Shown: positions 39,901-50,448, counted from the stretch's first letter. The stretch: 64,000 nt of DNA from Powellomyces hirtus (GCA_025526995.1 JAHLKG010000003.1:1054001-1118000), one strand, 5' to 3'. Notes: generated by a model from the letters alone, not told the origin. Numbers and translations: made by a program.

Positions 39901-41030
39901 CCCACTTCAAAACAAGCTCCAGCTTTGGCAAGGCGAGCCAGTGATAGGAGGTTCTTGGTCATCTTGGGGACGTGCCAGCAGTTCTGGATTTGCAGGGGCA
40001 CTGTCTTCCCCTCTGTGTTGATCACCCATGTGTGAAGCGTTCCATGCCCCACAGCTTCCAATGTGTGATTGTCTGCCATCTCAATGGCGACAGGAGACAT
40101 CTTCTCATAGTCCCCAAACAGCTCTCTGCGGCCAGTCATGTGCTGAGAGACTCCTGAGTCCAAAATCCAAGTGTTGGATGTCAGGGATGGCATCTGAGTT
40201 CCAATGGTGGTGAAAGCAAAGCCTCCAGGCGTCTGTTGAGTCGAGTTGGCCTGGTTTAGGCCCTTCTTCTCGTCTGCTGCCCTCTTGTGGCATTCCTTCT
40301 TGATGTGGCCCTTCTTGTTGCAGTAGTGACAGACTGCCTCCTTCTTCCAATCTGGCTTTCCCCCAGCCTCGTTGGTCTTCTGAGCATTCCCTTTGGTGTC
40401 AGCTTGTGTGAAGAAGGCTTTTGCTGCCTTTCCAGAGTTCTTCTTTCCATCTGCACGCCTCATTTCCTCCTGCAACAGCCTGGATGTCACAAAAGCCAAG
40501 TCCAGCTTCTCACTGGTCGACTCCAGAGTCATCACAAGGGTGTCAAAGGCTTCTGGAAGGGAAGAGAGCAAGGAGAACACATGGTCCTCCTCAGAAACGG
40601 GAGCTCCGATGGCTGCAAGTTCCTGGGTCATCCTCTTGATCTTGTTGATGTGGATGGTCATGGAATCAGTTGGGTCCATTGTCACAGTGAGGAACCGACG
40701 TCTCAGGAAGTGTCTGTTGGCAACCCCCTTCTTCTCATGCACCTCCCTCAGCTTTTCCCATGCTTCAAGGGCGGATTCGGCCTCATGAATATGCATCAAT
40801 TGCTCATCATTCAAAGACATGATCAGCAGAGCCAGAGCTCTCTCATCTCGACGTATCCAGTTGTCTGATGCTGTGTTGGTGGCCTTGGCAGTTCCAGAGC
40901 CGTCCTTGATGTCAATGGTATCCCAAAGTCCCTTCTCAATCAACAGCATCTTCATTTTCAACTTCCAAAGGTGAAAGTTCTCCCCAGTGAACCTCTCAAT
41001 GGACACTCGGATGTCAGAGTCGCCAGCCAT
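36978..41030 (-). pseudogene. CopA-0 gag-pol with one nonsense codon
   Basis: Minus-strand 1,350-codon copia polyprotein frame broken only by TGA at 39191-39189, after SGLDKHF in the integrase, where intact copies have SGLDKRFWGE. This is a TGG to TGA change next to Arg to His, and VEIG replaces VEMG just before. Further private changes (GDSDIRV, DTIDI, DNWIR, MHIHE, TNEAGG, SGVSQ at the protease, ARLDAKG, MRQSEG) make it the most diverged CopA copy, as expected for the oldest, outermost insertion. The protease Asp-Ser-Gly and RT YVDD remain. Confidence 0.92.
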
Positions 41031-41309
41031 CTTGTGCAAAGAGTGTGGCAAAATGGGATAGTCCCGGTGTTCAACCGCAAGTGGTCAGAACCTGCTCCAG
41101 AAAATCCACTCCAGTCCAGTCCAGTCCAGACAATAGCTCGTTCGATGGTCAGACGCAGGTGTCCTATGCCTGCTATCTAGGCTTCTCGAGTGCTCAAACA
41201 GTTCTCCAAGTCCTCAGCAGTACCAGTGATAGGCACAGTGACGTGTTTCCCAGATAGGGATAGAGGTGGAGTCAGTAATGTTCAGACAGCTGTGTCAGGG
41301 CTCATAACC

Positions 41310-41425
41310 TGTTGAGACGTCTTGACATCTACAAACAGGAACTCAGCATACCAGATAGGTTGCTAGGTTGTTGTCAAGACTTGCAGAGGGTCTGAAGGTG
41401 CTTCCCAAGGTAGGGAAGGTTGCCT
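41310..41425 (-). repeat. CopA-0 5' LTR, first part
   Basis: 116 bp of reversed LTR following the primer site 41296-41309, cut at GGTTGCCT, exactly as the 3' LTR is cut at 16503. A plus-strand alpha LTR follows directly. Confidence 0.9.
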
Positions 41426-42204
41426 TGTTGGAATCTACCTGTGGGCGCCTCTGGGAGGACTTAGAGCACACAGGACATGTGGGAGGACATCCACTTGTGT
41501 CTAGAATGGCCTGGAATGGTCCAGAATGGTCTAGAACGATCCAGAATAGCTGGAGAGGGCCTGGGAAGGCCTAGAACACGTCTGGAGCGCTGATAGAAAC
41601 GCCAAGAAAAGGCAAAAAGACACCCTGCGATTGGGAACAATACTAGGCCAGGCCAGGGCCGTCTTGGCCAAGCTAGGGCACAGTTAGATTGTCACTACAC
41701 ATGTACTATGATCCAAATTGTTATAAAAGGACGCCCTCTGGGCATCCCCAACCAATATAATAACAGTCCAACACACTCTACTTGTCTAGTACACTCTGCC
41801 AAACACCACAGGCGACCTTCCCTACCTTGGGAAGCACCTTCAGACCCTCTGCAAGTCTTGACAACAACCTAGCAACCTATCTGGTATGCTGAGTTCCTGT
41901 TTGTAGATGTCAAGACGTCTCAACAGGTTATGAGCCCTGACACAGCTGTCTGAACATTACTGACTCCACCTCTATCCCTATCTGGGAAACACGTCACTGT
42001 GCCTATCACTGGTGCTGCTGAGGACTTGGAGAACTGTTTGAGCACTCGAGAAGCCTAGATAGCAGGCATAGGACACCTGCGTCTGACCATCAAACGAGCT
42101 ATTGTCTGGACTGGACTGGACTGGAGTGGATTTTCTGGAGCAGGTTCTGACCACTTGCGGTTGAACACCGGGACTATCCCATTTTGCCACACTCTTTGCA
42201 CAAG

Positions 42205-45200
42205 ATGGCTGGCGACTCTGACAGCCGAGTGTCCATTGAGAGGTTCACTGGGGAGAACTTTCACCTTTGGAAGTTGAAAATGAAGATGCTGTTGATTGAG
42301 AAGGGACTTTGGGATGCCATTGACATCAAGGACGGCTCAGGAACTGCCAAGGCCACCAACACAGCATCAGACGACTGGATACGTCGAGATGAGAGAGCTC
42401 TGGCTCTGCTGATCATGTCTTTGAATGATGAGCAATTGATGCATGTTCATGAGGCTGAATCCGCCCTTGAAGCATGGGAAAAGCTGAGGGAGGTGCATGA
42501 GAAGAAGGGGGTTGCCAACAGACACTTCCTGAGACGTCGGTTCCTCACTGTGACAATGGACCCAACTGATTCCATGACCATCCACATCAACAAGATCAAG
42601 AGGATGACCCAGGAACTTGCAGCCATCGGAGCTCCCGTTTCTGAGGAGGACCATGTGTTCTCCTTGCTCTCTTCCCTTCCAGAAGCCTTTGACACCCTTG
42701 TGATGACTCTGGAGTCGACCAGTGAGAAGCTGGACTTGGCTTTTGTGACATCCAGGCTGTTGCAGGAGGAAATGAGGCGTGCAGATGGAAAGAAGAACTC
42801 TGGAAAGGCAGCAAAAGCCTTCTTCACACAAGCTGACACCAAAGGGAATGCTCAGAAGACCAACAAGGCTGGGGGAAAGCCAGATTGGAAGAAGGAGGCA
42901 GTCTGTCACTACTGCAACAAGAAGGGCCACATCAAGAAGGAATGCCACAAGAGGGCAGCAGACGAGAAGAAGGGCCTAAACCAGGCCAACTCGACTCAAC
43001 AGACGCCTGGAGGCTTTGCTTTCACCACCATTGGAACTCAGATGCCATCCCTGACATCCAACACTTGGATTTTGGACTCAGGAGCCTCTCAGCACATGAC
43101 TGGCCGCAGAGAGCTGTTTGAGGACTATGAGAAGATGTCTCCTGTCGCCATTGAGATGGCAGACAATCACACATTGGAAGCTGTGGGGCATGGAACGCTT
43201 CACACATGGGTGATCAACACAGAGGGGAAGACAGTGCCCCTGCAAATCCAGAACTGCTGGCACGTCCCCAAGATGACCAAGAACCTCCTATCACTGGCTC
43301 GCCTTGCCAAAGCTGGAGCTTGTTTTGAAGTGGGACCACAAGCTGCTCGGATCATTGCAAAGGATGGGACGGCTTTCCTTGCCAAAGAGAACCAATTTGT
43401 CTACACATTCGAGACAACACATGGGCAGGCAAATGCTGGGATTGCCCACAATGTTGGAAGGGACACAACAAGTCAGGACTTGTCCCTATGGCATCAGAGA
43501 CTCGGCCATTTGAACGTTGCAGACATTGGAAGGCTCACCAAGCTTGCCAAGGGCGTTCAAACTAGTGGGAGCTTGAGCATTTGTGACACTTGTGCACTCA
43601 GCAAAGCAAGCAGAGCGCCATTCCCCAAGGCACAGGCCTCCAGAGCATCAGAGAAGCTGGGATTGATCCACACAGATGTCTGGGGACCAGTTGAACCACC
43701 CACGATCACTGGATATCGCTATTTTGTCACATTCATTGATGACAAGACAAGATATTTCCATGTTTGCCTTATGAAGACCAAGGGAGAAGTTGCTAGGCAC
43801 TATCAGGAGCTGGAAGCAGCACTTGTCCCCCTACATGGAAAGCAGATCAAAGCTGTCAGATCCGACCCAGGAGGCGAGTACATGAGCAACTTGCTAAGGG
43901 ACCACTTCAAGGAGAAGGGCACACAGCATCAGAGGAGTTCAGTAAATACTCCACAGCAAAATGGTGTTGCTGAACGAGCCAACCGTACCCTTGTGGAGAT
44001 GGGGAGATGTTTGTTGAAGCAGTCAGGCTTGGACAAGCGTTTCTGGGGAGAAGCAATCATGACAGCAGTCTATCTGAGGAACAGATCTCCCACTGTTGCA
44101 TGCCCCAAGACGCCTTATGAGATGTTCCATGGTATCCCACCATCTCTGGGACATTTGAGGACGTTTGGATGCATTGCCTATGCCTACATTCAACCCAACA
44201 AGCGCCAGAAGCTGGATGATGCTGCTGTCAAGTGCATCATGCTGGGGTATAGCTCCCACAGCAAGGAATACCGGCTTATGGACATACAGACTAAGAAGAT
44301 CCTGTTCTCCAGAAGTGTCAAATTCGATGAGAAGAGCTTCATTCCATCCCTCCAGTCTGCTCAGACGCCCCAAGTGCCTGCTGAGAGCCTGGAAGTGGGA
44401 ATTGGGCCCGAAATGAAGCTGCAGGATGTCAGTGACGAGCTGCAGGATGTCAGTGACGAGCTGCAGGATGTCAGTAACGACTCTGAGGACACAGACATGT
44501 CAGAGGGAGAGGAGAAAGGAGAGGAGAACATGAGGGAACGGACCCCTGAGCCGTCCTCTGACTATGAGAGTGCTGCAGAGCCTTCTCCAACCCCCAAAAG
44601 ACTCAGGAAGCCGCCAGGAGAGTGGTGGAAGGCTTCAAGCAACGCTGCAAACGTTGCTGCAGTTGCCTATGCTGTCTCCTTTGTCTCAAACGAGCCCACA
44701 AGCTACAAGGAGAGCCAGACCATGCCAGATGCTTCACAATGGCGTCAGGCTGCTCAGGAAGAGATGGATGCTCTTGCCAAGAATGGGACATGGCAACTTG
44801 TGGATCTGCCAACGGGCAGAAAAGCTATTGGATGCAAGTGGGTCTTCAAACGAAAGCTGAAGGACACAGGAGAGCTTGACAGATACAAGGCAAGACTTGT
44901 TGCCAAGGGATTCTCTCAGAGAGAGGGATTGGACTATCAGGAGACGTTTGCTCCTGTTGCCAAGTTTGGTCCCATGAGACTGCTGTTCTCCATCATTGCC
45001 ACAGATGACTTGGAGGCACATCAGATGGACGTGAAGACAGCATTCTTGCAAGGGGATCTGGACTATGTGATCTACATGCGCCAACCGGAGGGCTTTGAGG
45101 ATTCCAAGCATCCAGGACGGGTCTGCAAGCTTGGGAGACCCCTCTACGGCCTCAAGCAATCAGCAAGGCGCTTCAACCACAAGATAGACCACAAACTGAA

Positions 45201-46269
45201 GTCTATGGGCTTTGTGCAGTCGACTGCAGAGCCTTGCATGTACTACAGGAGTCAGAATGGGACAACAGAGTACCTTCTGATCTATGTGGACGACCTCATT
45301 GTGGCCTCATCAAGCAAGGAACAGCTGGGGGATGTCAAGAAGGAGCTGAGGCGAGCTTTTGAGATGACAGACCTTGGAGAGCTGAATTACTTCCTTGGGA
45401 TTCACATCAGACGGAGCAGAAGCACCCGCACCATCTGGTTGTCTCAGAAGAAGTATGTTGAAGAGGTCGTTTCGAAATTCAACATGGGAGATGCCAAGGT
45501 TCATGCCACGCCTATGGAACATGGACTGCACCTCAGAAACAACATGGCACCTCAGAATGAGACGGAGGAGCTGGAGATGAGCTCTGTGCCATACAGGAAT
45601 GCAGTGGGCAGTTTGATCTATGCCATGCTAGGAACACGCCCTGACATTGCTGCTGCAGTTGGAATTGTGTCCAAGTACCTTGCAGAGCCTGGAAAGGAGC
45701 ATTGGAGTGCTGCCAAGCGGATCATCAGATACCTGAAGGGCACAAGCGAACTTGGAATCCTTCTGGGAGGCAAAGAGAATGTCTCTGAGCCTAGGAAGCT
45801 GGTTGGATACTCGGATTCCGACTATGCTGGATGTTTGGACACAAGGAGATCAACCACTGGATTCATCTTCATGTTCAACGGGCCTATCACCTGGCAATCC
45901 AAGCGGCAGACCACTGTAGCTCTTTCAAGCACGGAAGCAGAGTACATGGCACTAGCCCAGTGCACCAAGGAAGCTGTTTGGCTTCGTCTGCTTGCAGGGG
46001 AGCTTGGATTCAAGCAGGATGGACCCACAATGCTCTTTGAGGACAACCAGGGTGCCATTGCTCTTGCTAAGAACCCGACATTGCATGCCAGCACCAAACA
46101 CATTGAAGTGAGGTACCACTTTATCAGAGAAGCACTAGGACGCTTGGAGATTGCATTAGAGTATCTCTCGACTCAGGACATGGTTGCAGACATCTTGACA
46201 AAACCACTGGCTAGGGATCAGTTCTTGAAACTGAGGGACGCCTGTGGGATCACAAAACATGTTTCGTGA
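42205..46269 (+). CDS. CopA-5 gag-pol polyprotein, intact, with 4-residue insertion
   Basis: Uninterrupted 1,354-residue copia polyprotein. A 12-bp in-frame duplication in the acidic linker adds four residues (GEEKGEEN where others have GEEN) near 44512-44529. Other private changes are EYLLIYVDD for EYILIYVDD beside the RT active site and YLAEPGK for YLAKPGK. It shares EELEMSS with CopA-3. All catalytic motifs are present. Its 5' LTR is type alpha with a normal TATA box, so of the intact copies it and CopA-1 are the best candidates for expression. Start ATG at 42205. Confidence 0.95.
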   Translation: MAGDSDSRVSIERFTGENFHLWKLKMKMLLIEKGLWDAIDIKDGSGTAKATNTASDDWIRRDERALALLIMSLNDEQLMHVHEAESALEAWEKLREVHEKKGVANRHFLRRRFLTVTMDPTDSMTIHINKIKRMTQELAAIGAPVSEEDHVFSLLSSLPEAFDTLVMTLESTSEKLDLAFVTSRLLQEEMRRADGKKNSGKAAKAFFTQADTKGNAQKTNKAGGKPDWKKEAVCHYCNKKGHIKKECHKRAADEKKGLNQANSTQQTPGGFAFTTIGTQMPSLTSNTWILDSGASQHMTGRRELFEDYEKMSPVAIEMADNHTLEAVGHGTLHTWVINTEGKTVPLQIQNCWHVPKMTKNLLSLARLAKAGACFEVGPQAARIIAKDGTAFLAKENQFVYTFETTHGQANAGIAHNVGRDTTSQDLSLWHQRLGHLNVADIGRLTKLAKGVQTSGSLSICDTCALSKASRAPFPKAQASRASEKLGLIHTDVWGPVEPPTITGYRYFVTFIDDKTRYFHVCLMKTKGEVARHYQELEAALVPLHGKQIKAVRSDPGGEYMSNLLRDHFKEKGTQHQRSSVNTPQQNGVAERANRTLVEMGRCLLKQSGLDKRFWGEAIMTAVYLRNRSPTVACPKTPYEMFHGIPPSLGHLRTFGCIAYAYIQPNKRQKLDDAAVKCIMLGYSSHSKEYRLMDIQTKKILFSRSVKFDEKSFIPSLQSAQTPQVPAESLEVGIGPEMKLQDVSDELQDVSDELQDVSNDSEDTDMSEGEEKGEENMRERTPEPSSDYESAAEPSPTPKRLRKPPGEWWKASSNAANVAAVAYAVSFVSNEPTSYKESQTMPDASQWRQAAQEEMDALAKNGTWQLVDLPTGRKAIGCKWVFKRKLKDTGELDRYKARLVAKGFSQREGLDYQETFAPVAKFGPMRLLFSIIATDDLEAHQMDVKTAFLQGDLDYVIYMRQPEGFEDSKHPGRVCKLGRPLYGLKQSARRFNHKIDHKLKSMGFVQSTAEPCMYYRSQNGTTEYLLIYVDDLIVASSSKEQLGDVKKELRRAFEMTDLGELNYFLGIHIRRSRSTRTIWLSQKKYVEEVVSKFNMGDAKVHATPMEHGLHLRNNMAPQNETEELEMSSVPYRNAVGSLIYAMLGTRPDIAAAVGIVSKYLAEPGKEHWSAAKRIIRYLKGTSELGILLGGKENVSEPRKLVGYSDSDYAGCLDTRRSTTGFIFMFNGPITWQSKRQTTVALSSTEAEYMALAQCTKEAVWLRLLAGELGFKQDGPTMLFEDNQGAIALAKNPTLHASTKHIEVRYHFIREALGRLEIALEYLSTQDMVADILTKPLARDQFLKLRDACGITKHVS

Positions 46270-46276
46270 GTGGGAG

Positions 46277-46776
46277 TGTTGGAATCTACCTGTGGGCGCC
46301 TCTGGGAGGACTTAGAGCACACGGGACATGTGGGAGGACATCCACTTGTGTCTAGAATGGTCTGGAATGGTCCAGAATGGTCTAGAACGATCCAGAATAG
46401 CTGGAGAGGGCCTGGGAAGGCCTAGAACACGTCTGGAGCGCTGATAGAAGCGCCAAGAAAAGGCAAAAAGACACCCTGTGATTGGGAACAATACTAGGCC
46501 AGGCCAGGGCCGTCTTGGCCAAGCTAGGGCACAGTTAGATTGTCACTACACATGTACTATGATCCAAATTGTTATTAAAGGACGCCCTCTGGGCATCCCC
46601 AACCAATATAATAACAGTCCAACACACTCTACTTGTCTAGTACACTCTGCCAAACACTACAGGCGACCTTCCCTACCTTGGGAAGCACCTTCAGACCCTC
46701 TGCAAGTCTTGACAACAACCTAGCAACCTATCTGGTATGCTGAGTTCCTGTTTGTAGATGTCAAGACGTCTCAACA
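46277..46776 (+). repeat. CopA-5 3' LTR (type beta)
   Basis: 500-bp LTR, 7 bp after the stop codon, followed by GTTTG. Confidence 0.92.
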
Positions 46777-49251
46777 GTTTGAGACAAAGGAGACAGCATA
46801 GGCAACTGCAGCAACGTTTGCAGCGTTGCTTGAAGCCTTCCACCACTCTCCTGGCGGCTTCCTGAGTCTTTTGGGGGTTGGAGAAGGCTCTGCAGCACTC
46901 TCATAGTCAGAGGACGGCTCAGGGGTCCGTTCCCTCATGTTCTCCTCTCCCTCTGACATGTCTGTGTCCTCAGAGTCGTTACTGACATCCTGCAGCTCGT
47001 CACTGACATCCTGCAGCTCGTCACTGACATCCTGCAGCTTCATTTCGGGCCCAATTCCCACTTCCAGGCTCTCAGCAGGCACTTGGGGCGTCTGAGCAGA
47101 CTGGAGGGATGGAATGAAGCTCTTCTCATCGAATTTGACACTTCTGGAGAACAGGATCTTCTTAGTCTGTATGTCCATAAGCCGGTATTCCTTGCTGTGG
47201 GAGCTATACCCCAGCATGATGCACTTGACGGCAGCATCATCCAGCTTCTGGCGCTTGTTGGGTTGAATGTAGGCATAGGCAATGCATCCAAACGTCCTCA
47301 AATGTCCCAGAGATGGTGGGATACCATGGAACATCTCATAAGGCGTCTTGGGGCATGCAACAGTGGGAGATCTGTTCCTCAGATAGACTGCTGTCATGAT
47401 TGCTTCTCCTCAGAAATGCTTGTCCAAGCCTGACTGCTTCAACAAACATCTCCCTATCTCCACAAGGGTACGGTTGGCTCGTTCAGCAACACCATTTTGC
47501 TGTGGAGTATTTACTGAACTCCTCTGATGCTGTGTGCCCTTCTCCTTGAAGTGGTCCCTTAGCAAGTTGCTCATGTACTCGCCTCCTGGGTCGGATCTGA
47601 CAGCTTTGATCTGCTTTCCATGTAGGGGGACAAGTGCTGCTTCCAGCTCCTGATAGTGCCTAGCAACTTCTCCCTTGGTCTTCATAAGGCAAACATGGAA
47701 ATATCTTGTCTTGTCATCAATGAATGTGACAAAATAGCGATATCCAGTGATCGTGGGTGGTTCAACTGGTCCCCAGACATCTGTGTGGATCAATCCCAGC
47801 TTCTCTGATGCTCTGGAGGCCTGTGCCTTGGGGAATGGCGCTCTGCTTGCTTTGCTGAGTGCACAAGTGTCACAAATGCTCAAGCTCCCACTGGTTTGAA
47901 CGCCCTTGGCAAGCTTGGTGAGCCTTCCAATGTCTGCAACGTTCAAATGGCCGAGTCTCTGATGCCATAGGGACAAGTCCTGACTTGTTGTGTCCCTTCC
48001 AACATTGTGGGCAATCCCAGCATTTGCCTGCCCATGTGTTGTCTCGAATGTGTAGACAAATTGGTTCTCTTTGGCAAGGAAAGCCGTCCCATCCTTTGCA
48101 ATGATCCGAGCAGCTTGTGGTCCCACTTCAAAACAAGCTCCAGCTTTGGCAAGGCGAGCCAGTGATAGGAGGTTCTTGGTCATCTTGGGGACGTGCCAGC
48201 AGTTCTGGATTTGCAGGGGCACTGTCTTCCCCTCTGTGTTGATCACCCATGTGTGAAGCGTTCCATGCCCCACAGCTTCCAATGTGTGATTGTCTGCCAT
48301 CTCAATGGCGACAGGAGACATCTTCTCATAGTCTTCAAACAGCTCTCTGCGGCCAGTCATGTGCTGAGAGGCTCCTGAGTCCAAAATCCAAGTGTTGGAT
48401 GTCAGGGATGGCATCTGAGTTCCAATGGTGGTGAAAGCAAAGCCTCCAGGCGTCTGTTGAGTCGAGTTGGCCTGGTTTAGGCCCTTCTTCTCGTCTGCTG
48501 CCCTCTTGTGGCATTCCTTCTTGATGTGGCCCTTCTTGTTGCAGTAGTGACAGACTGCCTCCTTCTTCCAATCTGGCTTTCCCCCAGCCTTGTTGGTCTT
48601 CTGAGCATTCCCTTTGGTGTCAGCTTGTGTGAAGAAGGCTTTTGCTGCCTTTCCAGAGTTCTTCTTTCCATCTGCACGCCTCATTTCCTCCTGCAACAGC
48701 CTGGATGTCACAAAAGCCAAGTCCAGCTTCTCACTGGTCGACTCCAGAGTCATCACAAGGGTGTCAAAGGCTTCTGGAAGGGAAGAGAGCAAGGAGAACA
48801 CATGGTCCTCCTCAGAAACGGGAGCTCCGATGGCTGCAAGTTCCTGGGTCATCCTCTTGATCTTGTTGATGTGGATGGTCATGGAATCAGTTGGGTCCAT
48901 TGTCACAGTGAGGAACCGACGTCTCAGGAAGTGTCTGTTGGCAACCCCCTTCTTCTCATGCACCTCCCTCAGCTTTTCCCATGCTTCAAGGGCGGATTCA
49001 GCCTCATGAACATGCATCAATTGCTCATCATTCAAAGACATGATCAGCAGAGCCAGAGCTCTCTCATCTCGACGTATCCAGTCGTCTGATGCTGTGTTGG
49101 TGGCCTTGGCAGTTCCTGAGCCGTCCTTGATGTCAATGGCATCCCAAAGTCCCTTCTCAATCAACAGCATCTTCATTTTCAACTTCCAAAGGTGAAAGTT
49201 CTCCCCAGTGAACCTCTCAATGGACACTCGGCTGTCAGAGTCGCCAGCCAT
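46777..49251 (-). pseudogene. CopA-6 gag, protease and integrase (5' part of a minus element)
   Basis: Minus-strand CopA from the start ATG at 49251 through Gag, CCHC, protease and integrase to AYAVSFVSN, ending at GTTTG where CopA-5 joins. The RT half is absent. TGA at 47412-47410 after SGLDKHF is the same nonsense change as in CopA-0, with the same VEIG change. A silent change nearby (CCCACTGGTTTG at 47887) is shared as well. Outside this patch it lacks the CopA-0 private changes. The shared patch therefore reflects either common descent or gene conversion. Confidence 0.9.
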
Positions 49252-49530
49252 CTTGTGCAAAGAGTGTGGCAAAATGGGATAGTCCCGGTGTTCAACCGCA
49301 AGTGGTCAGAACCTGCTCCAGAAAATCCACTCCAGTCCAGTCCAGTCCAGACAATAGCTCGTTTGATGGTCAGACGCAGGTGTCCTATGCCTGCTATCTA
49401 GGCTTCTCGAGTGCTCAAACAGTTCTCCAAGTCCTCAGCAGCACCAGTGATAGGCACAGTGACGTGTTTCCCAGATAGGGATAGAGGTGGAGTCAGTAAT
49501 GTTCAGACAGCTGTGTCAGGGCTCATAACC

Positions 49531-50030
49531 TGTTGAGACGTCTTGACATCTACAAACAGGAACTCAGCATACCAGATAGGTTGCTAGGTTGTTGTCAAGA
49601 CTTGCAGAGGGTCTGAAGGTGCTTCCCAAGGTAGGGAAGGTCGCCTGTGGTGTTTGGCAGAGTGTACTAGACAAGTAGAGTGTGTTGGACTGTTATTATA
49701 TTGGTTGGGGATGCCCAGAGGGCGTCCTTTTATAACAGTTTGGATCATAGTACATGTGTAGTGACAATCTAACTGTGCCCTAGCTTGGCCAAGACGGCCC
49801 TGGCCTGGCCTAGTATTGTTCCCAATCGCAGGGTGTCTTTTTGCCTTTTCTTGGCGTTTCTATCAGCGCTCCAGACGTGTTCTAGGCCTTCCCAGGCCCT
49901 CTCCAGCTATTCTGGATCGTTCTAGACCATTCTGGACCATTCCAGACCATTCTAGACACAAGTGGATGTCCTCCCACATGTCCTGTGTGCTCTAAGTCCT
50001 CCCAGAGGCGCCCACAGGTAGATTCCAACA
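49531..50030 (-). repeat. CopA-6 5' LTR (type alpha)
   Basis: 500-bp reversed LTR next to primer site 49517-49530. The right flank is TGCCTTTTC (50031 onward), part of another CopA LTR. Confidence 0.92.
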
Positions 50031-50219
50031 TGCCTTTTCTTGGCGCTTCTATCAGCGCTCCAGACGTGTTCTAGGCCTTCCCAGGCCCTCTCCAGCTATT
50101 CTGGATCGTTCTAGACCATTCTGGACCATTCCAGACCATTCTAGACACAAGTGGATGTCCTCCCACATGTCCCGTGTGCTCTAAGTCCTCCCAGAGGCGC
50201 CCACAGGTAGATTCCAACA
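50031..50219 (-). repeat. CopA-0 5' LTR, terminal 189 bp (type beta)
   Basis: Reversed LTR end from TGCCTTTTCTTGG to GATTCCAACA, followed by the TTGGA duplication. Together with 41310-41425 it makes only 305 bp, so 195 bp of this LTR are missing. It has beta markers (GCGCTTC, TCCCGTG) whereas the other CopA-0 LTR is alpha. Confidence 0.85.
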
Positions 50220-50448
50220 TTGGAAACGGCAAATGCTTTCAAACATTTCATCATGTGGTCAGTTAGCACAACAATGTGTTGTTGCCTCTTGCCGTTGTTG
50301 GTAGCTTGCCCACAATATCGATGCCAATTTCCTCCCATGGGTCATTCACCACAATCGGTGTTAGTTGTCCAACCCAATTCTTTGGGAGAGGTTTGTTTTC
50401 CAAGCATTCTGTGCAGGACTTGTCCCATGTTGAGTTGGGCAAAAACAT
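50220..50448 (-). pseudogene. Gyp1 integrase, N-terminal half
   Basis: Minus-strand Ty3/gypsy integrase: CTECLENKPLPKNWVGQL (CxxC of the zinc-binding domain), then DPWEEIGIDIVGKLPTTARG with the first catalytic Asp and NTLLCVLTDHMMKCLKAFAV. It breaks at 50220, where the CopA nest begins, and resumes at 16387. Upstream the RT and protease are missing, so Gyp1 was deleted internally. Confidence 0.88.

Larger units (their letters stand above)
41426..46776 (+). mobile_element. CopA-5, plus-strand CopA element
   Basis: 5,351-bp unit: 5' LTR 41426-41925 (alpha), primer site, intact ORF, 3' LTR 46277-46776 (beta). The left flank is TGCCT (41421-41425) and the right flank GTTTG (46777-46781), so the flanks do not match each other. 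Each equals the corresponding flank of the unit 16504-21842, which points to a copied junction and not an independent insertion. Confidence 0.88.
16388..50219 (-). mobile_element. CopA-0, outer CopA element holding the whole CopA nest
   Basis: The 33.8-kb segment starts with a reversed LTR end TGTTGAGACGTC and ends with GATTCCAACA. It is flanked by TTGGA on both sides, the 5-bp duplication expected for a copia insertion in Gyp1. Its own parts are the 3' LTR (16388-16503 plus 36582-36970; 116 + 389 minus the 5-bp duplication = 500), gag-pol (41030-36978, one stop), primer site (41309-41296) and a damaged 5' LTR (41310-41425 and 50031-50219). Two nests of later CopA copies separate these parts. 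Confidence 0.85.

Noticed and set aside
16388..50219. CopA nest as a single novel giant element such as a Starship or Maverick
   Set aside because: Every part is explained by CopA LTRs, leaders and gag-pol. There is no cargo gene, tyrosine recombinase or polB-like gene.
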